Shown: one piece after another, positions 8,708-16,816 of the stretch
Numbering within the stretch: position 1 is the first letter of the stretch
How the letters are laid out: every line of letters begins with the position of its first letter
Source of the DNA: UBA57 sp013378375
Lineage (GTDB): Archaea; Thermoproteota; Nitrososphaeria; Nitrososphaerales; UBA57
Assembly: GCA_013378375.1 (NCBI GenBank)
Contig: JACAFT010000012.1
Span: 1-28,948 of the forward strand
Length of the DNA stretch: 28,948 nucleotides
Direction of reading: 5' to 3'
Translations under genes and position numbers: made by a program
The notes under the pieces: generated by a model
Told to the model about the DNA's origin: nothing
The model's input: the letters and a program-made list of their open reading frames with translations, nothing else
Databases searched by the model: none

Positions 8708-10134
8708 GTAGTTCTAAAGATAATCTTAATGAATTTTTCTCTAGTACTTCTGGAAAAGCAGGTTCTGCTTTATTATTGATTTTTCTTATTATCTCTACCT
8801 TTGTTGTTTTTACTTATCCTCTTGATTTTGGAACTACTGTGTGGAATAATCCTGCATACTGGTCAGATTACCCAAAGTCTGCACCTCCTTCTTGGACTGC
8901 TTTATTCAATGATGATGAATTTGAACATCACATCATAGAATTTACTTCGCCTAGTGATGTTGTGAAAATTCCTAATCAAGAAGAAAGGATATATACACAA
9001 AAACTTATTTTGGACAAGAATAGTTTTCCAACTTTTATCTCTCTATCTATGAATGATATTACATATCATGATCTGCCTCCTATTGTAACTCTTTCTATTG
9101 TGAGACCAGATAATGACGAAGTTTTTGTCTATAGAGAAATCATTTCTCCTCCACGAGTTGGAGAAGATGCGCCATTTACGCGTTATTCCGAGTCTCCTTT
9201 CCGTGTCAATCTTAGTGGAGATAAATCCGTCGCTTCAAACTTGCTTATTTTCTTACAAGAAAGAACTCAACAACAAATCTCTATTAATCAAATTGTTGGT
9301 TCTAATGAAAAAGTAATCTTCTCTAAATTTAATTCAAATTCTATTGAATCCTATGAACCTCTTCTTGGAGAATATACTCTTGTCATTAAGTTTGTAGTTG
9401 CTGATGAACGTGATTCTATTTCTAATGTTAAATTTGTCTTAGGAGGTTCAACTTATGGATTTCTAGGAACTGATTCTCTTGGCAGGGATATCTCAGTTGG
9501 ATTGTTGTTTGGTTTTCCAGTTGCATTGTTAATTGGTATAATTACTTCTACACTTACTACTATGATAGGTACTACATTGGGTATAATTAGTGGCTATGTT
9601 GGAGGAAAAACCGATACTGTTATTCAAAGATTTTCCGACACACTGTCAAATATTCCTTTGTTACCTATTCTTATTTTCCTTATTTTTATAATTGGTCCAC
9701 AATTGTGGCTAGTTATGCTTATTTTAGTGTTGTTTGGTTGGCCTGGATTAACAATTATTGTCAGGTCTATGGTTCTGCAACTTAATACTAGTCAATCAAT
9801 TGAAGCTGCAAAATCATTAGGCGCATCTAAATGGAGGATAATGTATAGGCATATCTTTCCACAACTTGCACCATTTATTTTTGCACAATTAGTATTTTTT
9901 ACACCTGCTGCAATACTTGCTGAAGCTTCACTTAGTTTTCTAGGTCTGGGCGATCCGTCTATTCCAACATGGGGACAAATTTTAGAAAACGGTTTTCGGA
10001 CCGGAGGTGTATATATTGGATATTGGTGGTGGATTCTACCGCCTGGATTGTTAATTGTTATTACTGCAATGATCTTTGTCTTTATTGCTCTTGCACTTGA
10101 ACCTGTTGTTAATCCTAAACTTAAAAATATGTGA
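8704..10134 (+). CDS. ABC importer permease, DppC/OppC type, with large extracytoplasmic insert
   Basis: A 476-residue permease, about 170 residues longer than ordinary DppC proteins. The first helix is at about 18-38. Residues about 40-250 form a soluble, beta-rich insert facing outward (for example PPIVTLSIVRPDNDEVFVY), ending just before GTDSLGRDISVGLLFG at 255, the hallmark that opens the membrane core. The core has five helices and the coupling motif EAAKSLGASKWRIMYRHIFPQLAP, followed by EASLSFLGLGDPSIPTWG. The start overlaps dppB by ATGA, and the TGA stop overlaps the GTG start of the ATPase gene, so the set is tightly coupled. The insert could replace or contact part of the oversized binding protein; that is inference. 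Confidence 0.92.
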   Translation: MSSSKDNLNEFFSSTSGKAGSALLLIFLIISTFVVFTYPLDFGTTVWNNPAYWSDYPKSAPPSWTALFNDDEFEHHIIEFTSPSDVVKIPNQEERIYTQKLILDKNSFPTFISLSMNDITYHDLPPIVTLSIVRPDNDEVFVYREIISPPRVGEDAPFTRYSESPFRVNLSGDKSVASNLLIFLQERTQQQISINQIVGSNEKVIFSKFNSNSIESYEPLLGEYTLVIKFVVADERDSISNVKFVLGGSTYGFLGTDSLGRDISVGLLFGFPVALLIGIITSTLTTMIGTTLGIISGYVGGKTDTVIQRFSDTLSNIPLLPILIFLIFIIGPQLWLVMLILVLFGWPGLTIIVRSMVLQLNTSQSIEAAKSLGASKWRIMYRHIFPQLAPFIFAQLVFFTPAAILAEASLSFLGLGDPSIPTWGQILENGFRTGGVYIGYWWWILPPGLLIVITAMIFVFIALALEPVVNPKLKNM

Positions 10135-11945
10135 TTAAAATGACTCCAACCGCTCAAAATAAAATAAATAATCTCGTTGTAAAAAATCTTCGTTTAGATT
10201 ATAAAACTAATACTAAAACTATTCATGCAGTGAAGAATGTTTCATTTAATATTAAATCTGGAGAAGCTTTGGGTATAGTTGGTGAATCTGGATGTGGTAA
10301 AACAAGTATTGCATTATCGTTACTTCGATTATTCCCTAAGAATGTCTCCAAATTTAGTGGGAGTATTTCTGTTCGTGGAAAAAATCTAAATAAATTTTCT
10401 GATAATAATTTTCGAAGCCAAGTTAGATGGAAACAAATTTCCATGGTTTTTCAAGGAGCTATGAATTCATTAAATCCTGTTTTACGCGTTGGCAATCAAA
10501 TAATTGAACCACTGATTCAAGATGGTCGGAATAAATCTGAAGCAAAAAGTACTGCGTATAAATTGCTTAATTTGGTTGGTTTGAGCGATGATATATATTC
10601 TAAATATCCACATGAACTCAGCGGCGGCATGAAGCAACGTATAATAATTGCTATGTCAATGGTTTACAATCCTGATCTTGTTATCCTTGACGAACCTACT
10701 TCTGCTTTAGATGTAAGTGTTCAGGCACAAATAATGAACCTCTTGAAATCACTAAAAAAGCAAGGCATTTCAATGATTTTTATTACGCATGATATTGCGC
10801 TTGCGAGTGATTTATGTGATAATCTTGCTGTTATGAAAGATGGTCAGTTTGTTGAACATGCTAGTCTCACCAAAGTCCTTACTAAACCAAAACATATTTT
10901 TACAAAACAATTACTTGATAGTATTCCTAAGTTGGATTCAAAACTTCCTTTCACAAAACTTTCTCATTCTCGGAATCCTATTCTTGATCTAAAAAATATT
11001 AACGTTGATTTTACTATTAGAACTGGTCTATTATCTTCTAAACCATTTACTGCGTTGTCTGATGTTTCTATTGGAATTAATTCTGGCGAAACTCTTGCAC
11101 TTGTAGGAGAATCCGGTAGCGGTAAAACAACTCTTGGAAGAGTTGCACTAAATCTACTTACACCCAGTCATGGTAAAGTAAAATTCAAAGGTTCTTTATT
11201 TGATAAATCATTTGATGATTTCTCATTTCGAAAAAGTGTCCAAGCAATCTTTCAAGATCCTTATTCATCAATTAATTCATTTATGACTGTTTCACAAATA
11301 TTGGAAGAACCTCTAATTATACATAAGATTGTAGGAGATGATATTAGATATAATAAAATTATTCAATCACTAAACGATGTTAATCTTACTCCTGCTGAAG
11401 ATTACTTGTCCAAGTATCCACATATGTTGTCTGGTGGACAAAGGCAACGAGTAGGTATCGCTAGAGCATTGATGCTTAATCCTGAATTTATTGTAGCAGA
11501 CGAACCAGTTTCTATGATTGATGCATCAAGTCGATTGTCAATCTTAGGACTTCTTCGCGACTTGCAACAATCTAAAAACATTAGTTTCTTGTATATTACA
11601 CATGATATTGCTACTGCAAGACAATTTTCTGATAGAATAGCCGTTATGTTTTTTGGACGTATAGTTGAGTTGTGCAAGTCAAATCGTTTAGTCAAAAATC
11701 CATTACATCCTTATACTAAATCTCTAATTGAAGCAATTCCTAGTGCTAATCCAAATAATTTACATCGACTGAGAAAAGTAATTCCTAGATCTAATTTTCA
11801 TCAACAATGTACTGTTTATGACGATAAAAAAGGTAAAGTATTGGATTTACATATTGCAAAAATTTCACATCGTTGTCGTAAAACCTTTCCTAAACTACAG
11901 GAAATTCAACCAAATCATTATGTTGCCTGTCATTTGAAAACTTAA
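10131..11945 (+). CDS. Fused DppD-DppF double ATPase of the ABC importer
   Basis: A 604-residue cytoplasmic protein joining the two ATPases that are usually separate. Domain 1: Walker A GESGCGKT at 51-58, Q-loop MVFQGAMNSLNP, signature LSGGMKQR at about 163, Walker B VILDEPTSALD and switch FITHD. Domain 2: Walker A GESGSGKT at 326-333, Q-loop AIFQDPYSSINS, signature LSGGQRQR at 433, Walker B VADEPVSMIDAS and switch YITHD. All catalytic residues look intact. The C-terminal oligopeptide-transporter extension keeps scattered Cys residues (QQC, HRC, VACH), a degenerate form of the Cys cluster that can hold Fe-S in this family. Translation may begin at GTG 10131, overlapping the permease stop, or at ATG 10140 (MTPTAQNK). 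ATP hydrolysis here would power import through the two permeases. Confidence 0.93.
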   Translation: MIKMTPTAQNKINNLVVKNLRLDYKTNTKTIHAVKNVSFNIKSGEALGIVGESGCGKTSIALSLLRLFPKNVSKFSGSISVRGKNLNKFSDNNFRSQVRWKQISMVFQGAMNSLNPVLRVGNQIIEPLIQDGRNKSEAKSTAYKLLNLVGLSDDIYSKYPHELSGGMKQRIIIAMSMVYNPDLVILDEPTSALDVSVQAQIMNLLKSLKKQGISMIFITHDIALASDLCDNLAVMKDGQFVEHASLTKVLTKPKHIFTKQLLDSIPKLDSKLPFTKLSHSRNPILDLKNINVDFTIRTGLLSSKPFTALSDVSIGINSGETLALVGESGSGKTTLGRVALNLLTPSHGKVKFKGSLFDKSFDDFSFRKSVQAIFQDPYSSINSFMTVSQILEEPLIIHKIVGDDIRYNKIIQSLNDVNLTPAEDYLSKYPHMLSGGQRQRVGIARALMLNPEFIVADEPVSMIDASSRLSILGLLRDLQQSKNISFLYITHDIATARQFSDRIAVMFFGRIVELCKSNRLVKNPLHPYTKSLIEAIPSANPNNLHRLRKVIPRSNFHQQCTVYDDKKGKVLDLHIAKISHRCRKTFPKLQEIQPNHYVACHLKT

Positions 11946-11963
11946 ATCAGTATTTCATAAAAC

Positions 11964-11975
11964 TAGTTATAAGTA
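11964..11975 (+). promoter_or_regulatory. TATA box of the repeat surface-protein gene
   Basis: TAGTTATAAGTA is centred about 23-25 nt before the ATG at 11993 and 35 nt before the in-frame ATG at 12005. This indicates a separate transcript for the downstream surface protein. Confidence 0.4.
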
Positions 11976-11992
11976 ATAATATATCACAAGAA

Positions 11993-14029
11993 ATGACTGA
12001 AAACATGACTATGATTAAATATCTATCAATATTTATTGTCATTATATTTTGTTTTCAATCAATAGCTCCTGTTTATGCACAATCTTCACCTTTTCTTTTA
12101 CAGAGTTCTTTGGGAACTTTTCAAGCTGATTGGTATGGACTTGAAGTTACAGAAATAAATCAATCATTACAAATATTACTTCAACACATAGTGCCTGATG
12201 ATGATTTTGGGATGCTTATTTACGATAGTAATATACAAACAAGCTATGATCCTGAAGTGGCTTTCCAGCCTGTAGCTTCTGGTAGGAATTTTTTCTTTTC
12301 TAATCAAATTTTTGCAGATTTTGCTGGTGTTCCTCCTGGGTATTATACTATAGCAATAATTGCGTATGGAATTGTGTCTGGGGAAGAAGCAACTTATGAT
12401 ATTGTTTCTAATCTATTTCTTGATTCTCTTGGCTCGACTCATTTTATAGAAGTAAACATAGAAGGTCTTGAACGGTCATATCAAACTAATGTAGAATGGG
12501 AATTTCTTGGTAATACATTTTCAGAGGAAGCTCTTGATAATTGGTATATGTGGGTTGACGAAGCAAGTCAACTTGTTGTCGATCAGACTGTTCCAATAGA
12601 TTCTGCAGAACGTTTTCATGCAACTGAATCACTTCGATGGACTATAGTCGAATATGATGAGCTAGATATTTATTATCTAAGACAATATTATTCGTCTATC
12701 CGTACTTTTGGTTTAGACAATAATTTACCAATTGATTTCTCATTTACGTCTGGAGGGAAAATAGTCGATGCAGACTTCTCAAATTCCTGGGCTGATTGGG
12801 TGGACGAAGGAAGATCTTTGGTTCTGCCTAGGATTATTGATGTAAATCCCAATGAACGTTATATTACTGAAAGTGATGTAATTGTTGCAGTTAATCAACC
12901 TGTTGAACATCTTGTTGAATATACACGACAATGGCGTACTTCTGTTAGTCATAATGCAAATCAAGAAATATCTATCTCGAGTTCATTTTTAGATAACACT
13001 CGGATTCATATTACCGACGAAGAAATTCTTATTTGGGTTGATGATAACTCCCAACTAACAGTTCCTGCAATTATCTCTTCTAATCCTCTTCATCGCTGGT
13101 CTGCAGATTCTAATTCATGGTTAATTAATTCTCCTTCTGATATAGAAATAAAATATCGAGAACAAATCAAACCAACAATTATAACTACCGGTCTCAATCA
13201 AGAACATCCGACTCGGATAAACTATGTATATGAAGGTGTTACACACACTACTCTTTCTTATTCTGACTGGTCTGATTGGATTGATATAGGTACGAATATA
13301 TCATTCGATCAAGAAATTTTAGGAACTCCTGGTGAAAAATGGATTACATCAGATAATGTGCCTAATATAATTACTGAACCAATTGTTTCGAATATTAATT
13401 ATGCTCGTCAGATTAGAATTTCTATGACATTTACTGATGCTAAAAATTTATTACTAGATAATATTCCTTCTAGTGTTGAAATTACATCTCCTGATGGAGA
13501 TATATTGTCAGTTACTGATTTTTCTAACGTTTGGGTCTCTGAAGGAATCTTTAAGCTTAACAATATAAAATATCAAGGAGCTGACTTTAATCCTATTTCA
13601 TCTCTTAATTTTGAGGCCGAACCCGGAAAATCCTGGATCATTCCAATTGGATTGTATGATTTATCATTTCATGCTCAAAATGGTTTGGGCTTTTCTGTTC
13701 CGAATGTAGATGTTTTACTTACTCTTCCTAATGATCGTGTAATTTCCAAACAAACAGATTATTCTGGTCACGTCTCATTTGAAATGATTCCACAAGGCAA
13801 ATATGTTATTGAAATTACTGCATTCGGAGGATTCTCTGAAATTTATTCTGGTGATGTTGCTAATGATTCTAATTCTATTCAAGATATTGTTATCAACAGC
13901 ACAGGTTACGGACTTGTACTACTTCCAATTTTTGTATTGTTTCTTATAGTATTTTCTTATTTTAGATCTCCTGGTCTTCGTAAAACTACAAAAAAGACTT
14001 ATAAAAATATAGGAAAATCATTCCGTTGA
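11993..14029 (+). CDS. Secreted C-terminally anchored protein with four ~80-residue repeats
   Basis: A 678-residue surface protein of unknown function. A signal peptide spans about residues 7-30 (IKYLSIFIVIIFCFQSI, then VYAQ). Starts at Met5 or Met7 are equally possible. Four repeat units centre on a W-x-x-W-[VI]-D motif at about residues 183 (NWYMWVDEAS), 266 (SWADWVDEGR), 345 (ILIWVDDNSQ) and 425 (SDWSDWIDIG), a spacing of 79-83. Each is followed by a P-x-E-[RK]-[WYF] element and most by a Y-x-R-Q strand. Residues about 570-625 look like a carboxypeptidase-regulatory-like beta sandwich (VPNVDVLLTLPNDRVISKQTD, then GHVSFEMIPQGKYVIEI). A membrane helix (about 641-661) and basic tail end the protein. 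It resembles archaeal S-layer-associated stalk proteins in layout. Its place after the uptake operon suggests an envelope role, which is inference. Confidence 0.75.
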   Translation: MTENMTMIKYLSIFIVIIFCFQSIAPVYAQSSPFLLQSSLGTFQADWYGLEVTEINQSLQILLQHIVPDDDFGMLIYDSNIQTSYDPEVAFQPVASGRNFFFSNQIFADFAGVPPGYYTIAIIAYGIVSGEEATYDIVSNLFLDSLGSTHFIEVNIEGLERSYQTNVEWEFLGNTFSEEALDNWYMWVDEASQLVVDQTVPIDSAERFHATESLRWTIVEYDELDIYYLRQYYSSIRTFGLDNNLPIDFSFTSGGKIVDADFSNSWADWVDEGRSLVLPRIIDVNPNERYITESDVIVAVNQPVEHLVEYTRQWRTSVSHNANQEISISSSFLDNTRIHITDEEILIWVDDNSQLTVPAIISSNPLHRWSADSNSWLINSPSDIEIKYREQIKPTIITTGLNQEHPTRINYVYEGVTHTTLSYSDWSDWIDIGTNISFDQEILGTPGEKWITSDNVPNIITEPIVSNINYARQIRISMTFTDAKNLLLDNIPSSVEITSPDGDILSVTDFSNVWVSEGIFKLNNIKYQGADFNPISSLNFEAEPGKSWIIPIGLYDLSFHAQNGLGFSVPNVDVLLTLPNDRVISKQTDYSGHVSFEMIPQGKYVIEITAFGGFSEIYSGDVANDSNSIQDIVINSTGYGLVLLPIFVLFLIVFSYFRSPGLRKTTKKTYKNIGKSFR

Positions 14030-14035
14030 AGTTTT

Positions 14036-14052
14036 AGAGAAATATATTCTCT
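14036..14052. terminator. Candidate bidirectional terminator between convergent genes
   Basis: A perfect inverted repeat, AGAGAA and TTCTCT around ATATA, fills the 24-nt gap between the surface-protein stop and the stop of the convergent permease gene. T-runs flank it in both directions. It could end both transcripts. Six-base AT-rich arms are weak, so this is tentative. Confidence 0.35.
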
Positions 14053-14053
14053 T

Positions 14054-15307
14054 TTAATCTCTTCTTAATGCTTCCATTGGAGTCATTTTTCCTGCTCTCC
14101 AAGCCGGATAAGTTCCTGCTAGTATGCTTAAAGTCACTGCCGTGAGCCATACATTGATCATTGCATCTACACGAAATATCGGAACCAGATCTCCAAATTG
14201 AGCACCAAATCCATATTGCGTTAAAATCCAACCTAATCCATAACCTGCTAATAGACCTGCTGATGCCCCAACTACTCCTATTATTACTGCTTCAAATAAA
14301 ATTAAAAATATAATATTGCCATTTGTTGCTCCTAATGCCTTGAGTGTTCCTAGTTCTTTTGTTCTTTCTGTTACTGATGTGTATAACGTTGTAATTATTC
14401 CTACGCCGCCTACAATTAAAGATATGAATCCTATGCTGCTGAGGAAAATATTAAAACTACCAACAAATCCTTGAATTGTTTCTTGAATTTGTGCTGGTGT
14501 TGTTATACCTATTCCCTCTCCATATACTTCTCTTATCTCTTCAGTTACTGCATCATTTCCAACTTCTGGATCCACAACTACGAAAATCGTATCATATATA
14601 TTTTTCTTATCCATGAAATTATTTGCCGAAGCTAATGGCACTGATATGGAGTTATCATAGAACACCGTTCCTGTTTCAGCCAGAACGCCTCGCACTACGA
14701 AACATTTCTTCTCCATTACTACTTTTTCTACACCACCAACAATCTCCTGTTTACCTGTCTTTACACAAACTAAATTACCTACTTCGGCGAATGGTTCTAG
14801 CTCCAAACCTCCAGGATACGCTACGGTAAAACCTAATAATATTCCCGTTGAATCACTTGGATCTGTAAAGTCCCCTTCTACAAATTCCAATCCTGGTAAA
14901 ACATAGATTAACTTTTGTGGATTAATTCCAATCAACGAAGTAGTTTGAGACTTTCCTGCATATTCTATTTGTAAACCTGATCTAAAACTTGGTATTGCTT
15001 CTTGCACTCCGTCCAATCTTTCTATACTTTTCAAAGTTTGTAAATTTAATTCTACCGGAGGAGCTGGATCTGGTTCATCTGGATCATCTCCTGGCCCACC
15101 AACTACTGGAGATGGGGTTAATGTTATTACATCTGGGGCTAATCCTTCAAATTGTTTCGTAATATTGTAGTTGAATCCTTCTCCAAGTCCATTTAATCCC
15201 GTCAATAACATTGCCCCTAATAATACCATTAAAATTGTAAGGCCTGACCTGAGATATCTTTCTTTGATTGCTCGAGTCGAATATCCTAAAGTATCTTCTA
15301 CTTTCAA
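14054..15307 (-). CDS. MacB/FtsX-type ABC permease (orphan)
   Basis: A 417-residue membrane protein of the MacB/LolCE/FtsX superfamily. One helix lies near the N-terminus (about 22-42, LTILMVLLGAMLLTGLNGLG). A large external MacB-type periplasmic core domain follows at about 45-270, and three more helices at about 285-310, 330-360 and 380-400 are separated by the family motif TSVTERTKELGTLKALGATNGNI. The C-terminus TYPAWRAGKMTPMEALRRD is typical. Such permeases transmit ATP-driven mechanical force to export or release envelope substrates and need a MacB-type ATPase, which is absent here. An acidic Pro/Asp linker (GGPGDDPDEPDPAPP) lies at about 70-84. The start is TTG at 15305-15307; no in-frame ATG precedes it, and the next is Met27. 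Confidence 0.88.
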   Translation of the reverse strand: MKVEDTLGYSTRAIKERYLRSGLTILMVLLGAMLLTGLNGLGEGFNYNITKQFEGLAPDVITLTPSPVVGGPGDDPDEPDPAPPVELNLQTLKSIERLDGVQEAIPSFRSGLQIEYAGKSQTTSLIGINPQKLIYVLPGLEFVEGDFTDPSDSTGILLGFTVAYPGGLELEPFAEVGNLVCVKTGKQEIVGGVEKVVMEKKCFVVRGVLAETGTVFYDNSISVPLASANNFMDKKNIYDTIFVVVDPEVGNDAVTEEIREVYGEGIGITTPAQIQETIQGFVGSFNIFLSSIGFISLIVGGVGIITTLYTSVTERTKELGTLKALGATNGNIIFLILFEAVIIGVVGASAGLLAGYGLGWILTQYGFGAQFGDLVPIFRVDAMINVWLTAVTLSILAGTYPAWRAGKMTPMEALRRD

Positions 15308-15368
15308 TGCAATGGTTATGTAATTGCTGAAATAAATATTCTGTTATTTGTGTTATCTCTATGTATAA

Positions 15369-15453
15369 TGCGGGAGATGGGATTTGAACCCATGAACTCC
15401 TGAGAGATTAGGCCCTCAACCTAACGCCGTTGACCGGGCTGGGCGACCCCCGC
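15369..15453 (-). tRNA. tRNA-Leu (anticodon GAG)
   Basis: The minus strand folds as a class II tRNA of 85 nt. The acceptor stem is GCGGGGG with CTCCCGC (one G-T pair). The anticodon stem TTAGG/CCTAA encloses the loop TTGAGGG, giving anticodon GAG for Leu CTC/CTT. There is a long variable arm (about TCTCTCAGGAGTT). The T stem-loop is ATGGG-TTCAAAT-CCCAT, and the discriminator is A. No 3' CCA is encoded. No intron is seen. A TATA-like stretch (TTATATTTA on the minus strand, about 15465-15475) lies upstream. It sits between the MacB-type permease and the aldo/keto reductase on the same strand. Confidence 0.95.
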
Positions 15454-15513
15454 ATAAAATTGATTGTAAATATAACAATATTAAATGTGCTGGATAACTT
15501 TTTATTTATAATA

Positions 15514-16329
15514 TTAAGGATCTCTAGTTGGATCCCAACAAGTTACAAATCCCTCTTCTAATGCATCCAAAACTTCCATATGCTTTTGTTCTATTGTAAA
15601 ATCAAATACCTCTATGTTTTCTTTTATTCTTTCTTTATTTGTTGATTTTGGAATTACTATGTTGTTTTTTTGCAAACTCCATTTAATCAATATCTGCACT
15701 GCTGATTTTTCGTAAACTTTTCCTATTTCTATCAAACGTTTATCATCTATTTTTATTCCATGTGTTAATGGACTGTACGCTGTTGTGACTATGTCATTTT
15801 CTCTACAGAAATTTACTAATTCTCTTCTTTGAAGAAATGGCGATAATTCTATCTGATTCATACAAGGTCCAATATCTGCCCATGACAATATCTCTTTAAT
15901 ATGACGTACTCCGAAATTTGAAACTCCAATTGCTTTTACATATTTATTTTTTAATAGGTACTGCATTGCCTCCCAAGTTTCTTTTCTTATTTCTGGTCCG
16001 TGTGGTGAATGCATTAAAAATAAATCAATATTATTTAGCTTTGACAAACTTTCTTCGCAAGCTTTTATTGTTTTTTCATATCCAAAATTACTTTCCCATA
16101 ATTTTGTAGTAATAAAAATTCCATCTTTTCCCCTTATTGCCTTTCCTACTTCTTTTTCATTGCCATAAATCTGTGCTGTATCAATGTGTTTGTATCCTTG
16201 ATTAATTGCAGTTGTTACAATTTTTTCTGTTTTGTTTTTAGGGACTCCCCATACACCTAGTCCTAATACTGGTATTTTTATATTATACTTGTTTATTGTT
16301 TTTTTAGGATGCGATAATTCTCTTTCCAA
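15514..16329 (-). CDS. Aldo/keto reductase
   Basis: A 271-residue cytoplasmic NADPH-dependent oxidoreductase with the (beta/alpha)8 AKR fold. The catalytic tetrad is visible: Asp50 and Tyr55 (YKHIDTAQIYGNE), Lys76 (ITTKLW) and His107 (LFLMHSP). The late motif IPKSTNKERIKEN, which binds the cofactor's 2'-phosphate, is also present. Length and the N-terminal IPVLGLGVWG are typical of the 2,5-diketogluconate reductase/AKR5-like group. Substrates are carbonyl compounds; the physiological one is unknown. Translation appears to start at TTG 16327-16329, 8 nt after the stop of the upstream protease gene, so the two may be co-transcribed. Detoxifying reactive aldehydes beside superoxide genes would make sense but is inference. 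Confidence 0.9.
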   Translation of the reverse strand: MERELSHPKKTINKYNIKIPVLGLGVWGVPKNKTEKIVTTAINQGYKHIDTAQIYGNEKEVGKAIRGKDGIFITTKLWESNFGYEKTIKACEESLSKLNNIDLFLMHSPHGPEIRKETWEAMQYLLKNKYVKAIGVSNFGVRHIKEILSWADIGPCMNQIELSPFLQRRELVNFCRENDIVTTAYSPLTHGIKIDDKRLIEIGKVYEKSAVQILIKWSLQKNNIVIPKSTNKERIKENIEVFDFTIEQKHMEVLDALEEGFVTCWDPTRDP

Positions 16330-16337
16330 TTCTATTT

Positions 16338-16778
16338 CTATAATACTTTTCCTATTATTTGATTTTTTGTTATTGGACCATATTTTCTTGAATCAATACA
16401 TTGAGGACAATAATCGTCTCCTAATACAAAATATTCTGATTCTTTTAATTTGACTTTAAAATTATTAACGTTGCTTTGAAGGTCTTTTTTAATATTTGTC
16501 TTTATTGCTTTCCCATTTACTGATATGGAATTTTCATCATATAACACAAAATCATTTGGCATGCCTATAATTCTTTTAATTTCTACTTTTTTCTTATTAT
16601 CTATTCCAATTATATCATTTCGTTTAATTTTATTCAATTTGTAATACACGTTGCTGATAAATACCGAATCTTCTTCTTTTAATTTTGGTTCCATGCAGTG
16701 TCCAATTACTAAAAATCTCTTTGCATTGATGTAATATACAGGTAAAAATATTATGTTTAGTATTCTTAAAACGTTCAT
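16338..16778 (-). CDS. sodX: Signal-peptidase-I-like nickel-SOD maturation protease with Cys in place of catalytic Ser
   Basis: A 146-residue S26-family peptidase divergent from the Ni-SOD gene, the standard arrangement for the protease that trims Ni-SOD to expose its N-terminal His. A short hydrophobic N-terminus (about 4-18) may tether it to the membrane. The catalytic box, normally G-x-S-M-x-P, reads GHCMEP (26-31), so Cys28 replaces the nucleophilic Ser (codon TGC read directly). The general-base Lys68 lies in IKRIIGMPND, and box E, GDDYCPQCIDSRKYGP, is intact, so the protein looks functional otherwise. Ser-to-Cys versions of bacterial leader peptidase have been reported to keep activity in laboratory mutants. 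The gene name rests on the sodN neighbour. An ordinary signal peptidase is the alternative. Confidence 0.8.
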   Translation of the reverse strand: MNVLRILNIIFLPVYYINAKRFLVIGHCMEPKLKEEDSVFISNVYYKLNKIKRNDIIGIDNKKKVEIKRIIGMPNDFVLYDENSISVNGKAIKTNIKKDLQSNVNNFKVKLKESEYFVLGDDYCPQCIDSRKYGPITKNQIIGKVL

Positions 16779-16802
16779 ATTTAGATTCTTTTTTCTCCAT
16801 AG

Positions 16803-16814
16803 TTAAATTTTAAA
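16803..16814. promoter_or_regulatory. Shared, nearly symmetric TATA element between sodX and sodN
   Basis: TTAAATTTTAAA lies in the 38-nt divergent gap. Its centre (about 16808) is 30 nt from the sodX ATG and 30 nt from the sodN in-frame ATG at 16838 (Met8). One element could therefore drive both leaderless transcripts. The first sodN ATG (16817) is too close to this box, which favours the Met8 start. Confidence 0.45.
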
Positions 16815-16816
16815 GT

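Noticed and set aside
9792..10157. Minus-strand open frame of 121 codons opposite the DppC gene
   Set aside because: It is antisense to the conserved EAA loop and last helices of the permease and has no recognisable domain.
16338..16778. Reading the S26 peptidase as the general signal peptidase
   Set aside because: It is not ruled out, but adjacency and divergence with a Ni-SOD precursor needing cleavage make the maturation role more likely.
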